DNA of 64,000 nt from an uncultured Lachnoclostridium sp. (lineage in GTDB: Bacteria > Bacillota > Clostridia > Lachnospirales > Lachnospiraceae), in assembly GCA_948330435.1 (NCBI GenBank), contig CAOJBY010000010.1, forward strand, positions 58,640 to 122,639, given 5' to 3'. The notes beneath the pieces were generated by a model. It worked only from the letters and a program-made list of their open reading frames with translations, was not told where the DNA came from and ran no database searches. Positions 16,435-24,533 of this stretch are shown here, one piece after another. The first letter of the stretch is position 1. Each line of letters opens with the position of its first letter. Both the position numbers and the translations under genes were made by a program.

Positions 16435-17430
16435 TTATCCGATGCTTTTGCTCTGATGAGCATGAATAACCGTAACCAGAGACACCGAAAAAAGCAGCAG
16501 TCCGCCCTGTACCAGATCAAACGCAAAACTTGGTGCACTCATCATCGTCATGCCAAAGCTTATAACGCGCAAAAGGAATGAAGCCATGATTGTTCCGGGA
16601 ATATTGTACACGCCAGGCTTGATAAAGGTAGCTCCAAGCATCAGTACGGTCAACGCATTCATCAGTGAATCCGTCCCCATGTAAGGTGTGGCACTGTTCA
16701 GCATGGAAGTCTGCATGATACCGGCAATTGCACAGAGCAATGCACAAATCACGAATGCTTTTATCTTCTGCTTTCCTACGCTCACGCCGACATACTCACA
16801 GGTTGTGGAACTGGATCCAACTGCGTAAAGCAGCTTGCCGCTTCTGGTTCGCTCAGAGTAAATCCACATAATCACAATGATAATCACTGTCACAATGACG
16901 GAAACCGGAATGACACCCAGTGCATAATGCTGCCCGAGAAATGTATAGCAGCTTGGCCAGCGTCTGGAAGAAATACTTCCGCTGTCTGTCAGCCATTTAC
17001 AAATACCTGTTGCCACCAATGAGGTGCCAAGGGTTGCTACAAAGGACGGAATCTTAATCTTCACATGCAAGTATACATTAATCACACCATATCCTACGAC
17101 GATCAAAAGTGTGAGAATGAATACCGGAATATACCAATTAGAAAAACCATCCTGATCAAGAACCTTGGCCATGACCACTGCAGCCACCGTCAATTCCATA
17201 CCAACAGAATAGTCGGTTTCTCCCACACACATAATGAGTGTTTCTCCCATGCCGACCAGTGCAAGAATACAGGTAGAACTCAGCATAGACATGATATTGC
17301 TTACTGTACAATAGCGAGGCTGCATGATCGAGAAAAACAGAAAGACAAGCATCGTAAACAGACCCAGCCAATATTTTGTGACAAACTTTGAAGCCTGCAT
17401 GCCACCGGCTTTTGTATTTTGTTTCGCCAT
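16435..17430 (-). CDS. Sugar ABC transporter permease (RbsC-like), second copy
   Basis: Membrane permease of 331 residues, about eight to ten hydrophobic segments, of the BPD_transp_2/RbsC family. TLGTSLVATGICKWLTDSG and the cytoplasmic loop YAVGSSSTTCEYVGVSV (the EAA-like coupling region) are visible. Ribosome site AAGGAGG. It follows a second, paralogous permease by 14 bases, so the transporter core is probably a heterodimer. Confidence 0.92.
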   Translation of the reverse strand: MAKQNTKAGGMQASKFVTKYWLGLFTMLVFLFFSIMQPRYCTVSNIMSMLSSTCILALVGMGETLIMCVGETDYSVGMELTVAAVVMAKVLDQDGFSNWYIPVFILTLLIVVGYGVINVYLHVKIKIPSFVATLGTSLVATGICKWLTDSGSISSRRWPSCYTFLGQHYALGVIPVSVIVTVIIIVIMWIYSERTRSGKLLYAVGSSSTTCEYVGVSVGKQKIKAFVICALLCAIAGIMQTSMLNSATPYMGTDSLMNALTVLMLGATFIKPGVYNIPGTIMASFLLRVISFGMTMMSAPSFAFDLVQGGLLLFSVSLVTVIHAHQSKSIG

Positions 17431-17444
17431 AGTTCATGCCCTCC

Positions 17445-18440
17445 TTATTTATTGAACTTCACACTTGGCAATCCACCCTTGTGTGTCAAAGAAATGAACC
17501 CTACCGCCAGAAGAATAATACAGCCCTGAATCAAATCGTCCACAAAATCAGCAGCTCCAATGCTAACCGTTCCGTTACTTATGATAGCAAGCAGCAGCGA
17601 CGCAGCGATGGTTCCCTGGATATTATAACGCCCGGGCCTTAAGAATGTGGCTCCCATCATAACAGCGGCAAATACGGACATCAGAAGATCACTGCCCAAT
17701 GTAGGCGAAACCGTCATTACCTCAGAAGACAAAACAATTCCGCAGAAGCCCGTAATAAGGGAACACAAAAGATAAGCAAAAACAATCGTACGCTTCGTGT
17801 TGATACCTACATTTTTACAGGCAGCAGGACTCACGCCTACAGAATTGACATAACGTCCGAATCGAGTACGATCCTGTATGATAATTGTAATAACCGCAAT
17901 AATGATCAGCAGAATCACGGGTATGGGTATTATGCCAAATGCCTTGCCCTGTCCAAGGAACGAAAAGGCAGGCGGCCAATACTGAGAAAACATAAATCTA
18001 TTTCCAGTCACAATCTTGATAAATCCGTTAATGAACGTTGTCATCGCAATGGTACCAATAAACGACGGAATTCCCACCTTAACCACGAAAAATGCATTCA
18101 GTGATCCCACCAGCATTGCGGCAAGCAATCCGATAATAACTGCAATAAAATAATTGTTGAAAGACGGACCCTCCAGCAGCTTTCCAACTACAGCCGCCGC
18201 AATGGTAGCTTCCGCACCAACCGCCAGGTTCATTTCTCCCGTCTCCATGACAATGGTCATACCGATGGCCATCAGGGCCGTGATTGTTGCCGAATTGACA
18301 ATATTCATAATATTGTTGATCCTGCAGAACTTTGGCTGAAGAATGCTTAAAAGCACAAAGATAACCACAGCAACCACCAGCAGAAGATACTTTGTCAGTC
18401 CCACAAGACGAGATTCTTTCCTTGACCCATTTTGTTGCAT
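17445..18440 (-). CDS. Sugar ABC transporter permease (RbsC-like), first copy
   Basis: Membrane permease of 331 residues, RbsC family, with the coupling loop VNSVGVSPAACKNVGINT and repeated hydrophobic helices. It has the same length as its neighbour and is clearly paralogous. It starts six bases after the ATPase gene ends. It would carry the substrate delivered by the lipoprotein at 20050-21294. Confidence 0.92.
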   Translation of the reverse strand: MQQNGSRKESRLVGLTKYLLLVVAVVIFVLLSILQPKFCRINNIMNIVNSATITALMAIGMTIVMETGEMNLAVGAEATIAAAVVGKLLEGPSFNNYFIAVIIGLLAAMLVGSLNAFFVVKVGIPSFIGTIAMTTFINGFIKIVTGNRFMFSQYWPPAFSFLGQGKAFGIIPIPVILLIIIAVITIIIQDRTRFGRYVNSVGVSPAACKNVGINTKRTIVFAYLLCSLITGFCGIVLSSEVMTVSPTLGSDLLMSVFAAVMMGATFLRPGRYNIQGTIAASLLLAIISNGTVSIGAADFVDDLIQGCIILLAVGFISLTHKGGLPSVKFNK

Positions 18441-18446
18441 ATCACG

Positions 18447-19961
18447 TCACTCCTTTCTTCCGATTGCATCGGACAGGATTCGTTCTTTCCTGAACTCAGA
18501 ACGATCATATTCAGCAACAATATCACCATCATGGAATACATATAGCTTATCACAGGTGGTTAGCAACTCCTCCAACTCAGATGAGATAAAGATCACACTT
18601 CTGTTTTCCTCATCCACAAGATGGCGAATCTCTACATAGACCTCGCTCTTTGCACCAAGATCCATGCCGGCAGTAGGCTCATCCAGAACCAGAAGATTCA
18701 GATTATCCAGTTCAACGGATCGGCCAATAATAATCTTCTGGATATTGCCGCCGCTCAGCTCAATGATATTCTGCTCAATGTTTGTATATTTGACCTCATT
18801 TTTCTGTAATACCTTAAGTGCAAACTCCCGCATTTTATCAAACATCATAAAGCCGGCTTTATTAGACAGCTTATCGATATACAGGTTGCAGATGTTGTCC
18901 TCCAGTGAAAGTCCCGGAAAAGCCCCATTGATCCGCTTCTCCGGTGTAAGGATGAAGCCCCGGTTGATCATCTGCACCGGCTCCGTCTTCGTAATCTTCT
19001 CGCCCATGAAGCTTACATCCATTCCCTCTGACAGCCGAATGCCGCCGATTGCTTCCATGGTCTCTGTCCGCCCGGAGCCCACCAGACCGTAAAAGCCCAC
19101 TGCCTGCCCTCTCATAACCTTGAAAGGAACTTGGTGCTTCTTACCGTCGTATGCAATTTCCCGTGCCTCCAATACAGTCTCGGCATTACTGAAATCCTTT
19201 TCCGGAACCGTAATGGCTTTCTGCCGGCCGGCACGAATCATGGCCTTAACGCAATCATCACGGGAAAGTTCCGCAGTGGGGGCAGTCAATACCTTTTTCC
19301 CGTCCGCAAACACCGTAATCATATCAGATATCTCATAGACCTCTTCAATCTTGTGGGAGATAAAGAAGATGGCCATATCCAACTCATCACGCAGATTTTT
19401 AACAAAGTTCAGGAATGGTGCTACCTCTCCCTCCCCAAGGGATGCCGTAGGCTCATCCAGAATCAGCACCGACGGATTATCATAAAAGGCACGGATGATC
19501 TCAATAATCTGCTGCATTCCCGCTCCCAGCTCGTCAATCGGAACATCTAGTGGTACATCAATCCCCAATCTGGAACGAATCTCCTCCGCCTTTTTCCGAA
19601 CCTCTTTTTCATTGATAAGAAGTCCTTTCCTTGGTTCCCTGCCCAGACAAATATTTTGTGCACCTGTCAAATGACCAACCAGATTTCGTTCCTGATATAC
19701 CATACTGATTCCGGCCGCCAAAGATTCTGCAGGTGACTGAAAATTCACTTTTTCCCCATTGACATAGATAACTCCGCTGTCTGGGTGATAAACACCGGTC
19801 AGCATTTTGCAAAATGTGCTCTTGCCTGCACCATTTTCTCCGCACAGTGCATGAATCTCACGTCTGCATACTTCAAGATTAATGTGATCATTGGCTGTCA
19901 GACCGGAAAATTCTTTGGTCAGATCTTCAACCTTTAAAACAACTGTTTTCTCATTCTCCAT
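18447..19961 (-). CDS. Sugar ABC transporter ATPase (RbsA/MglA-like)
   Basis: Two-domain ATPase of 504 residues, as in RbsA and MglA. The N-terminal domain has Walker A GENGAGKSTFCK near residue 39 and Walker B VLILDEPTASLGEGE near 160. The C-terminal domain has a degenerate Walker A region (FYGLVGSGRTE), the signature LSGGNIQKIIIGR and Walker B LLVLDEPTAGMDLG. Such one-degenerate-site ATPases are normal in this family. It follows the binding protein gene after an 88-base gap holding a strong hairpin. Confidence 0.95.
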   Translation of the reverse strand: MENEKTVVLKVEDLTKEFSGLTANDHINLEVCRREIHALCGENGAGKSTFCKMLTGVYHPDSGVIYVNGEKVNFQSPAESLAAGISMVYQERNLVGHLTGAQNICLGREPRKGLLINEKEVRKKAEEIRSRLGIDVPLDVPIDELGAGMQQIIEIIRAFYDNPSVLILDEPTASLGEGEVAPFLNFVKNLRDELDMAIFFISHKIEEVYEISDMITVFADGKKVLTAPTAELSRDDCVKAMIRAGRQKAITVPEKDFSNAETVLEAREIAYDGKKHQVPFKVMRGQAVGFYGLVGSGRTETMEAIGGIRLSEGMDVSFMGEKITKTEPVQMINRGFILTPEKRINGAFPGLSLEDNICNLYIDKLSNKAGFMMFDKMREFALKVLQKNEVKYTNIEQNIIELSGGNIQKIIIGRSVELDNLNLLVLDEPTAGMDLGAKSEVYVEIRHLVDEENRSVIFISSELEELLTTCDKLYVFHDGDIVAEYDRSEFRKERILSDAIGRKE

Positions 19962-19980
19962 GGATTCACCTCCTATTATT

Positions 19981-20020
19981 CAAAGGGACTGCCTTATCTC
20001 CCGACAGGACAGCCCCTTTG
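19981..20020 (-). terminator. Intercistronic hairpin between binding protein and ATPase genes
   Basis: Stem CAAAGGGACTGCC with GGACAGCCCCTTTG and no T-run after it on the minus strand. It probably protects the upstream message or partly stops transcription, so that the binding protein is made in excess over the membrane parts. Confidence 0.6.
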
Positions 20021-20049
20021 AAAGCAAAGAAAACACTAAAACTTATGGA

Positions 20050-21294
20050 TTATTCAGCTACGTAATCTGTTACAACGTAAGCACCATCACCATCATTCCA
20101 GTTATACCATGCATCCTCATCAGCAGGATCTCCGCCATAGTAATCAAATACAGCATGAATGTTTGTTCCAACATCGGGACAATTGTCACGGTCAATCACA
20201 ATGCCCTCACAGTACATAATCTCTCCTACATGAGAAATTGTACATCCTTCATCACCTGGATTCATGCCCTCAACCTGAATATCCTCGATTACCTCCAGAG
20301 CCATATGTACAAACAGTTCATCAGGAACCGCATAGCTATACTGCAACGGTGTATTGTTACGAATATATGACCAGGTCTCAGAACCGCCGTCGAAACCAGA
20401 TACCCATACATTCTCAACACCCGCCTGGTTCAAAGCCTCAGCAACCGGAACTCCAAAGTAATCCGTGCTGGTGATGATACCCGTCAGCTGATCGCCGTAC
20501 TGAGTAACCCATGTCTTTGCAAAATCATTGGCCGCCTGCAATTCATCGTAGGTAACTGCGGCAATGTCCTGCTCAGAAAGAACACTGGCAGTGGAGTAGC
20601 AGCTTGCAATTGCAGACATAACGTCTGTACGCTCATAATGCACCTGGATGGACTTTTTCGTAATAACAGCAATGCCCTCATTCCATTTGCTCTTCTCACC
20701 GATTGCGTACATCAGAGTCGCACCTGCCAAACCATCCGGCATAGCCGAATTGCTGATAACACCGTCCACAACCTGTGTATCCATGTTGTACCAGCCAATT
20801 CCGGCGTTACGTGCCTGAGCAACCAGATCCTGTTTGGAATCCATATTTGTCAGGCTGAAATTAAGAATTACATCCACATTCTGATTGATTAAGTTGAGAA
20901 TTTTATCTCGCAGATCCTGCTCGCTTTCATAAACAACTTCAACCAAATCCCATCCTCTGTGTATACACTCAAGGCGAAGCTGCTGCAAAATACGCTGAAT
21001 AGACTCGAACTCAGGCTTATCGGATACAAATCCAATGGTCAGAGCCCCATCCGTCTTAACAACCGGATGCGGATAGTTGTCAAATGCCTCATAGTCTCCT
21101 CCTGCGGAAGCCGTACTGCCAGGTGCCTCTGCATCTGGTTGAGATTCGGTATCAGGCGTCTCCTGCTGCTGTTCTTCTTCAACCGGTGCCGGTGCTTCCT
21201 GTTCTTCTCCGGCAGGTGCTTTCCCACAGCTACTGCAAATCAGCATTGCCATAGCCAGGAAAAGTGCCAGAAAACGTTTTGTGTGCTTTTTCAT
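20050..21294 (-). CDS. Sugar-binding lipoprotein of ABC transporter
   Basis: Solute-binding lipoprotein of 414 residues. The signal peptide ends in LICSSC, with the lipidated Cys near residue 23, followed by a Glu/Pro/Gln-rich linker to about residue 65 and then a PF13407-type periplasmic-binding fold (LTIGFVSDKPEFESIQ, NQNVDVILNFSLTNMDSKQD, WVSGFDGGSET). It is the first gene of the operon with ATPase, two permeases and aldolase. The ligand is unknown; the context suggests a sugar, polyol or sugar acid. A promoter with an overlapping inverted repeat lies about 240 bases upstream. Confidence 0.93.
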   Translation of the reverse strand: MKKHTKRFLALFLAMAMLICSSCGKAPAGEEQEAPAPVEEEQQQETPDTESQPDAEAPGSTASAGGDYEAFDNYPHPVVKTDGALTIGFVSDKPEFESIQRILQQLRLECIHRGWDLVEVVYESEQDLRDKILNLINQNVDVILNFSLTNMDSKQDLVAQARNAGIGWYNMDTQVVDGVISNSAMPDGLAGATLMYAIGEKSKWNEGIAVITKKSIQVHYERTDVMSAIASCYSTASVLSEQDIAAVTYDELQAANDFAKTWVTQYGDQLTGIITSTDYFGVPVAEALNQAGVENVWVSGFDGGSETWSYIRNNTPLQYSYAVPDELFVHMALEVIEDIQVEGMNPGDEGCTISHVGEIMYCEGIVIDRDNCPDVGTNIHAVFDYYGGDPADEDAWYNWNDGDGAYVVTDYVAE

Positions 21295-21496
21295 CTTGCT
21301 ACCTCCTTTTTCTTTTGGAGTACTATTGAAAACACTGCATTTTCAAAGCACTCTTCGTAATTCTTAACTGATATAGCCATTATACGTTAGAAGCCTATGC
21401 CCCACAATAACAGAACAGGCCATGAAAATACCAATTTCAGACATCTCTTTCACCATTTTCCACAAGGCTTCTTTGATTTCTATCCAAATATGACGT

Positions 21497-21544
21497 TATA
21501 ATGTTTAATTTTTTCAATATAATCTCTATTTTTTAAACATTATA
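21497..21544. promoter_or_regulatory. Inverted repeat over the transporter promoter, candidate operator
   Basis: Perfect 12-bp arms TATAATGTTTAA (21497-21508) and TTAAACATTATA (21533-21544) are separated by 24 bases. The right arm contains the -10 box of the minus-strand promoter. A regulator bound here would control the transporter operon; the AraC-family product at 27048-27920 is a candidate. Confidence 0.55.
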
Positions 21545-21567
21545 CCGGAAACCCGGACGGGATTCAA
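21539..21567 (-). promoter_or_regulatory. Promoter of the sugar ABC transporter operon
   Basis: -35 TTGAAT (21567-21562), spacer of 17 bases, -10 TATAAT (21544-21539) on the minus strand. The leader would be about 240 bases long. I could not match the leader to a known riboswitch. Confidence 0.65.
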
Positions 21568-21605
21568 AGCACACGAATTCCCTAAAACGGACATGTGTCC
21601 GTAAC

Positions 21606-21668
21606 CAAAAAGAGGTTATCAGGAAGTAAGACAGAAGACCTTTCTGATGCCTATTTCCTGACAACCTC
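21606..21668 (-). terminator. Terminator after dhaL
   Basis: Long stem GAGGTTGTCAGGAA pairing with TTCCTGATAACCTC on the minus strand, followed by TTTTTGG. It separates the dhaK-dhaL unit from the transporter promoter. Confidence 0.75.
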
Positions 21669-21684
21669 AATTACACCCTATCAT

Positions 21685-22335
21685 TTATGCGGACAGATAA
21701 CGGTACATACCAAGAATCTTATAATAACCCGCCACAGCACCCTGATCCGCCACTCCGGTACACTTTGCAGCATGTACGGCAGCCTTGCCAAACACGGGAA
21801 GCATGTCCTTTGTGGCTTCCACGCCTGCCCTGGCTGCCTGCAGGGCCGCTTCTGCAACCTCCACAAGCGTTGCCTGTGCATTCATCTCCACGCAGCTCTT
21901 TGCCGCATCTGCTGCAGGCTTGATGGAATCATATATGGTACGCTGACTCGTCTGACACTTCCCACGTTTCTGGATACCGGCTGCAAATCCCACCAGATAG
22001 TCAGCAAACGCCACACCGTCCATTTCGGATCTTCCCTTTACCGCCTTACCGCCCTCCATAATGCCGCTGGACATCAAAAAGCCCATGGTAGAGGGCACCA
22101 GAGAGGACATCTTCATACCCGCTTTCATAAGCAGCCTGCCCACATCCCCCGCCGCATCCGTTGAACTCTCCCGCAGCAAATCCGGCAGCGACGCAAAGCC
22201 CTTGCTCATAGTGAGACCCAGATCGCCGTCCCCAAGCCTGGCATCCATCTCGCAAAGCTCTTCTTTCTTTTCAAGAAACAGATTCCCGACAGAAGCAAAC
22301 ATCTCCGGTATCTGTGCAAATTCAACCCTTTCCAT
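21685..22335 (-). CDS. dhaL: Dihydroxyacetone kinase subunit DhaL (nucleotide-binding)
   Basis: Nucleotide-binding subunit of 216 residues. The phosphate/Mg-binding loop CEMDARLGDGDLGLTMSKGF near residues 28-48 supplies the aspartates of the family, and SSLVPSTMGFLMSSG matches the second helix. It would phosphorylate the ketose held by DhaK. No PTS-type DhaM gene is in the locus, so ATP may be used directly or DhaM lies elsewhere. A 120-bp structured repeat separates it from dhaK and ends just before its ribosome site. Confidence 0.88.
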   Translation of the reverse strand: MERVEFAQIPEMFASVGNLFLEKKEELCEMDARLGDGDLGLTMSKGFASLPDLLRESSTDAAGDVGRLLMKAGMKMSSLVPSTMGFLMSSGIMEGGKAVKGRSEMDGVAFADYLVGFAAGIQKRGKCQTSQRTIYDSIKPAADAAKSCVEMNAQATLVEVAEAALQAARAGVEATKDMLPVFGKAAVHAAKCTGVADQGAVAGYYKILGMYRYLSA

Positions 22336-22354
22336 ACTCTCTCCTCCTATTATA

Positions 22355-22474
22355 GTCGCTGTGCGACAACACTAAAGGGTAAAGTCACTTTGACACACAT
22401 GTAATGAGAGAAACTTTCATTCGAAAGAGCACTCATGAAAGTTCCTCTCGTGCGTCTTCGTGACTTTACCGTCC
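22355..22474. repeat. 120-bp structured repeat, copy 2
   Basis: Second copy of the element at 1497-1616. The small hairpin is GTCGC-TGT-GCGAC (22355-22367), versus GTTGC-TAC-GCAAC in copy 1. The outer stem is GGTAAAGTCA (22378-22387) with TGACTTTACC (22461-22470), where copy 1 has a G-C pair in place of A-T. The inner stem is the same in both. It fills the dhaK-dhaL gap and ends about 20 bases before the dhaL start codon. Confidence 0.8.
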
Positions 22475-22480
22475 AACCTA

Positions 22481-23473
22481 TTATTTCTGACAGATGAACG
22501 GCGTATTAACGGGATAATCCATGTATCGTTTCAGCTCATCGTTTAATCTGCAGATAGAAACGGATGCTCCCGCCATCTCCATAGATGTGGCATACTCGCC
22601 CACAATCGTTTTATAAATCCGAATGTCCCTGGCTGCCAGATATTTTGTTACGTCATTGGAAAGAATGTAGAGTTCCTCCAGTGAAGTTGCACCCAGACCA
22701 TTGATCAGGAGTGCCACCTCCTCACCGGAAGCAACTGGCATGTCTTTCAATAATGTGTCCAGTGATTCCGCAGCTATATCACGGGAGGTTTTTAAGGGAC
22801 CGTTCCAGACACCCGGTTCTCCATGAATCCCCATGCCCATGGCCATCTCATCTTCACCAAGCTCAAAGTTTGCGTGCCCAACTTCTGGTATAATGCAGGG
22901 AGTCAACGCAAAACCAACTGTACGTGTATTGTCCTTTGCCATCTGTGCAGCAGCCAGTACTTCGTCCAGATCCCCGCCCTCAGCGGCCCTTGCCCCTGCA
23001 GCCTTATACATAAAATAAATACCGGCGACTCCCCGACGTGTATCTGGATTCGCATGGGAATTCACATCATCCGCTCCCACAATGCTCCTGCATGGAATAT
23101 CTTCCATCTCACACATGTCAGCAGCCATATCAAATGTCATAATATCTCCGGTGTAATTTCCGTACAGGTACAGAACGCCTGCTCCTGTCTCCACCTCTTT
23201 TGAGATATTATAAATCTGCTCCGGAGAGGGAGACTGAAACACACCTCCAACACCACAGCCGTCAATAAGTCCGTCGCCCACATAACCTAAAAACAGCGGC
23301 AGATGTCCGGTGCCTCCGCCTGTAACGATAGCAACCTTACCAGGCTTCTTCCTGGCAATACAGTAGCAGTGCAGATCTCCACCCACACACTTTACCATAT
23401 CCTCATGGGCGGTATAAATTCCCTCCAGCATATCACTGACATAGTCAGCAGGCTTATTTATGATCTTCTTCAT
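22481..23473 (-). CDS. dhaK: Dihydroxyacetone kinase subunit DhaK (substrate-binding)
   Basis: Substrate-binding subunit, 330 residues. The N terminus KKIINKPADYVSDMLEGIY and GGGTGHLPLFLGYVG near residue 52 are characteristic, and the His that forms the hemiaminal with the ketose lies in MGMGIHGEPG near residue 218. In bacteria DhaK/DhaL pairs act on dihydroxyacetone; relatives in sugar-acid loci act on erythrulose and similar trioses or tetroses. The placement with a dehydratase and an aldolase suggests that it phosphorylates the small carbonyl product of the pathway. Confidence 0.9.
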   Translation of the reverse strand: MKKIINKPADYVSDMLEGIYTAHEDMVKCVGGDLHCYCIARKKPGKVAIVTGGGTGHLPLFLGYVGDGLIDGCGVGGVFQSPSPEQIYNISKEVETGAGVLYLYGNYTGDIMTFDMAADMCEMEDIPCRSIVGADDVNSHANPDTRRGVAGIYFMYKAAGARAAEGGDLDEVLAAAQMAKDNTRTVGFALTPCIIPEVGHANFELGEDEMAMGMGIHGEPGVWNGPLKTSRDIAAESLDTLLKDMPVASGEEVALLINGLGATSLEELYILSNDVTKYLAARDIRIYKTIVGEYATSMEMAGASVSICRLNDELKRYMDYPVNTPFICQK

Positions 23474-23522
23474 GGCTTCTCCTCCTTAGAAATGCACGAT
23501 TTATATTGAAACTCTTATTGTT

Positions 23523-24482
23523 CTATCTGTTCACCCAATGTACCGGCGTTTCACCTGCAAGTACCGCAACAATATCTTTCGAGACGCAGAGACTAACGTT
23601 TCTGTAGGACTCGTAAGATTCGGCACCGATATGGGGAGTGCAGATAACATTATACTTAAAAATCTCGGCTCCTTTTGGCAAAGGCTCTGTCTCAAAGGCA
23701 TCCAGGGCCGCACCGGACAACCGCTCTTCCCTTAAAGCCTGCGTCAGTGCATCCAGATCCACAAGTCCTCCCCTGGCTGCATTCACCAGACAGGCTCCTT
23801 TCTTCATGCGGGAAAACATTTCTCCATTGAACATATGATAAGTCTCGTCAGAAACCGGGATGTGCAGGCTTACGATATCGCTTCCGGCAATGACTTCATC
23901 CAGCGTACAGGATTCCACACCAAGTTCCTTTGCCAGTTCCTGATTCATATACAAATCATAGGCTTTGATCTTCACGTCAAAGCTGCTCAGCTTTTTGGCA
24001 ACCAGACGGGCAATTGCCCCAAAGCCAACCAGGCCCACTGTCTTTCCCGTCAGTTCAGAGCCTATCCATCTCGGCCAGTTCCCCTGTTCAAGTTCTTTAT
24101 GTATCGGGATCACTTTCCGAAGCATGTCAAGAATAAAGCAAACTGTCAATTCGGCAACCGCATTGGAATTCTGTCCGGGAGCATTCAGCACCTTAACTCC
24201 ATATTTTGTTGCCGCCGCAAGATCAATGTTGTCCACACCGACACCGAATTTTGCTACGGCTTTCAGCTTCCCCGCCATTTTAAACACAGCTTCATTATAC
24301 TGATCCATGCCGATAATTGCGGCATCCATGTCTCCTATCACATCTTTCAGCTCTTCATAGCTGTATGCCGGAAAAGATCGTGTCCTGTCAAAAATGACCT
24401 CATGTCCGTTTCTTTCAAAAAGCTCCCACGCTTCCCTGCAAAGGGTGTCAAAGTGGGAAGCCGAAACAAGTATTTTCCCCAT
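23523..24482 (-). CDS. D-2-hydroxyacid dehydrogenase (SerA-like)
   Basis: NAD(P)-dependent oxidoreductase of 319 residues. The Rossmann motif VGLVGFGAIARLVAKKL is near residue 148. The catalytic Arg (NAARGG), Glu (FETEPLP) and His (CTPHIGAES) are all present. It lacks the C-terminal ACT domain of true biosynthetic SerA, so a catabolic role is more likely: interconverting a 2-hydroxy acid and 2-keto acid, or reducing a small aldehyde-acid from the aldol step. It lies between the dehydratase and dhaK genes. Confidence 0.88.
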   Translation of the reverse strand: MGKILVSASHFDTLCREAWELFERNGHEVIFDRTRSFPAYSYEELKDVIGDMDAAIIGMDQYNEAVFKMAGKLKAVAKFGVGVDNIDLAAATKYGVKVLNAPGQNSNAVAELTVCFILDMLRKVIPIHKELEQGNWPRWIGSELTGKTVGLVGFGAIARLVAKKLSSFDVKIKAYDLYMNQELAKELGVESCTLDEVIAGSDIVSLHIPVSDETYHMFNGEMFSRMKKGACLVNAARGGLVDLDALTQALREERLSGAALDAFETEPLPKGAEIFKYNVICTPHIGAESYESYRNVSLCVSKDIVAVLAGETPVHWVNR

Positions 24483-24533
24483 AATTCTTTACCTCACATT
24501 TTTTATTCCTGCCGTTATCTCTATTCCTACGGC

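Noticed and set aside
21295..21535. Riboswitch in the leader of the sugar-binding protein gene
   Set aside because: No conserved core of a known class could be recognised, and only weak hairpins are seen.
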